NCBI GenBank assembly: GCA_022745215.1 | Contig: JAIIWC010000001.1 | Coordinates: 1 to 61,162 of the forward strand | DNA length: 61,162 bases | Reading direction: 5' to 3' | Source: Collinsella sp. | GTDB taxonomy: Bacteria > Actinomycetota > Coriobacteriia > Coriobacteriales > Coriobacteriaceae | Shown: piece after piece, positions 59,822 to 61,162 of the stretch | How positions within the stretch are numbered: position 1 is the stretch's first letter | Layout: every line of letters starts with the position of its first letter | Position numbers and translations under genes: made by a program | Notes under the pieces: generated by a model | The model's input: only the letters and a program-made list of their open reading frames with translations | Told to the model about the DNA's origin: nothing | Databases searched by the model: none

Positions 59822-60292
59822 CTACTGAGCGGTCGCGGTCGCGTTGGCGCCCGCGGCTGCATCCTGCGAAAAGTCAAGTGTAACGCTCTCGCTGGGCTCC
59901 ACCATGCCATAAGCGCCCGCAAGGTCGCGAATGCGCGTGTCGGCGCCATAGACCGAATGCATGACCTCCAGGTCGGAGCTCTCATCGGTCGCCTTTTCGA
60001 GCGTGTTGGTAAGCTCGGCGTTGCTGTTGAGCACCTGGGCCGTAACGCCGGCGAGTGCCACGCGGGCGACGCCGATCGTCATGAAGATAGCCGCAATGAT
60101 GCAAAACGTTTTAAGAACGCTCATGAAAACCGGGCTTACCGCCTGGTTTGCCTGACGGCCCGCGCCCGTGTAGACATCAAAGCGCGGCGTGCGCTGCTCG
60201 CGGGGAGCAACGGGGGCCTGCGGTGCCTCACGATAGGCGGGCATGGCGTTCATATCATAGGCGAGTGCTGCGTTTGAGGTGTTATAGCCCAT
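59822..60292 (-). CDS. ftsL: FtsL-like divisome protein
   Basis: Short bitopic protein in the place of ftsL between rsmH and ftsI. The 156 residues have a 55-residue hydrophilic N-terminus, a membrane helix at about 57-82 (VFMSVLKTFCIIAAIFMTIGVA) and then a coiled-coil-like part with NSNAELTNTLEKATDESSDLEV. The end is Ala/Asp-rich. FtsL proteins are poorly conserved, so position and topology carry the call. ATG 60292 follows GGGAGG with a nine-base gap. Confidence 0.75.
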   Translation of the reverse strand: MGYNTSNAALAYDMNAMPAYREAPQAPVAPREQRTPRFDVYTGAGRQANQAVSPVFMSVLKTFCIIAAIFMTIGVARVALAGVTAQVLNSNAELTNTLEKATDESSDLEVMHSVYGADTRIRDLAGAYGMVEPSESVTLDFSQDAAAGANATATAQ

Positions 60293-60382
60293 GATATGCC
60301 GCCTCCCATCCCGAGTACGTTGGTAGTGTGTTTAAGCTTCGTTTATAGTGCGAGCGGGAGGTCCAATATCGCGCGGACACGC

Positions 60383-61162
60383 CTACAGGCGCTGCGCCAC
60401 GCGGATCTTGGCTGATCTCGCCCGAGGGTTGCGCTCAACCTCATCAGGTTGGGCAACCAAGGGTTTGCGGGTGATGACCTTGAGTATCGGCACGTTGCCG
60501 CACACGCACACCGGAATTTCCGGCGGACACGTGCACCCCTGGCTCATCTCCTTAAAGTGATTCTTTACGATACGGTCCTCGAGCGAGTGATACGAGATGA
60601 CGCAGATACGTCCGCCCGGGTTGAGCCACCTGGTGGCGGCGTCAAGCCCTCGTTCGAGCACATCGAGCTCGTGATTGACCTCGATGCGAATGGCCTGGAA
60701 ACTCTTTTTGGCCGGATGACCACCATGCCGACGAGCGGCAGCCGGTATTCCAGCCTTGATGATCTCGACAAACTGGCCGGTGGTTTCGATCGGTTCTTGC
60801 TCGCGGCGGCGCACGATCTCGCGCGCAATCTGCGAGGCGAACTTCTCTTCGCCGTAGACGCGTAGAATCCGGGCGAGGTCGTGTTCGTTATAGGTGTTGA
60901 TGACCTCAGCTGCGTTTAAGGTGTTGTTACCCGGATCCATCCGCATGTCCAATGGGGCGTCCTCGTTATACGAAAAGCCCCTGCCAGGGATATCGAGTTG
61001 CGGTGACGAAACGCCCAAGTCAAACAGGAAGCCATCGACCCCGGGCACCTCGGCCGAGCAAAGCAGCTCGTCCAAGTCGCCGAAGTTGCCCTTCAGCAGC
61101 TGGTGCGGTACGCCGGGAACCTCGCGGTCCAGACGGGCGCCAGCGGCCTCGAGGGCCATGTC
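60383..61162 (-). CDS. rsmH: 16S rRNA (cytosine1402-N4)-methyltransferase; 5' end outside window
   Basis: Methylates C1402 of 16S rRNA (RsmH, also MraW). The visible 260 codons lack the start and the N-terminal SAM loop. Seen are GFLFDLGVSSPQLDIPGRGFSY near the left part, LDMRMDP, ARILRVYGEEKFASQIAREIV, KKSFQAIRIEVNHEL and the C-terminal GGRICVISYHSLEDRIVK. Cysteines in CTCPPEIPVCVCG are also family-typical. It is the first dcw gene in view; mraZ, if present, lies beyond the edge. Confidence 0.95.
   Translation of the reverse strand, partial: DMALEAAGARLDREVPGVPHQLLKGNFGDLDELLCSAEVPGVDGFLFDLGVSSPQLDIPGRGFSYNEDAPLDMRMDPGNNTLNAAEVINTYNEHDLARILRVYGEEKFASQIAREIVRRREQEPIETTGQFVEIIKAGIPAAARRHGGHPAKKSFQAIRIEVNHELDVLERGLDAATRWLNPGGRICVISYHSLEDRIVKNHFKEMSQGCTCPPEIPVCVCGNVPILKVITRKPLVAQPDEVERNPRARSAKIRVAQRL

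Overview
The window is a continuous, gene-dense stretch of a high-GC bacterial chromosome. I see no phage, transposase, plasmid, rRNA or tRNA gene. Gene content points to an anaerobic gut actinobacterium of the Coriobacteriia, most like Collinsella: a dcw (division and cell wall) cluster without ftsA, SepF and DivIVA next to ftsZ, a four-domain S1, an L-cysteine desulfidase, a C_GCAxxG_C_C protein and a DNA polymerase I without proofreading residues. The genus is inference; the proteins were recognised by motif and family memory, not by database search.

Layout. 1-4.2 kb: molybdate uptake and molybdenum-cofactor genes (modB cut by the left edge, modA, mogA, moeA). 4.4-11.6 kb: a CLC-type anion transporter, a lipid kinase, a GGQ release-factor-like protein, xpt, an MFS exporter, a homocysteine-forming sulfhydrylase and a small redox protein. 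11.7-14.2 kb: an IMPACT-family protein, RNase P RNA and rpsA. 14.5-23.1 kb: two HAD phosphatases, cyuA, rpiB, ndk, argH, an unannotated 56-codon ORF, and argG. 23.4-28.7 kb: polA, an M18 aminopeptidase and yaaA. 28.8-31.8 kb: a membrane protein, then thiC under a TPP riboswitch, and thiD. 32-38 kb: an SGNH esterase, a PARG-like macrodomain protein, a BI-1 family protein, the pitA-DUF47 phosphate pair and a nitroreductase. 38.2-46.1 kb: divIVA, yggT, sepF, yggS, then phoU-pstB-pstA-pstC-pstS-pgeF. 46.3-61.2 kb: the dcw cluster read leftward (rsmH, ftsL, ftsI, murF, mraY, murD, ftsW, murG, murC, murB, ftsQ, ftsZ), with rsmH cut by the right edge.

How it works together. The right third is a cell-envelope and division region. 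It makes lipid II from UDP-MurNAc-peptide (murC, D, F, mraY, murG), polymerises it (ftsW, ftsI) and positions it (ftsZ, sepF, divIVA, ftsQ, ftsL). In many Gram-positives ftsZ is followed by pgeF-yggS-sepF-yggT-divIVA; here the whole high-affinity phosphate operon sits between pgeF and yggS. A second phosphate system (pitA-DUF47) lies 8 kb away. murE and ftsA are missing from their usual slots.

The intergenic spaces are rich in palindromic elements of 39-130 nt, some repeated within the window. I did not find an obviously new multi-gene defence or mobile system. The points most worth a second look are the pst insertion in the division cluster, the palindrome families, an apparent AUC start for yggT, a probable leaderless gene, a PARG-like protein with an altered catalytic motif, a ModB with a large extra domain, and the unannotated small ORF between argG and argH.
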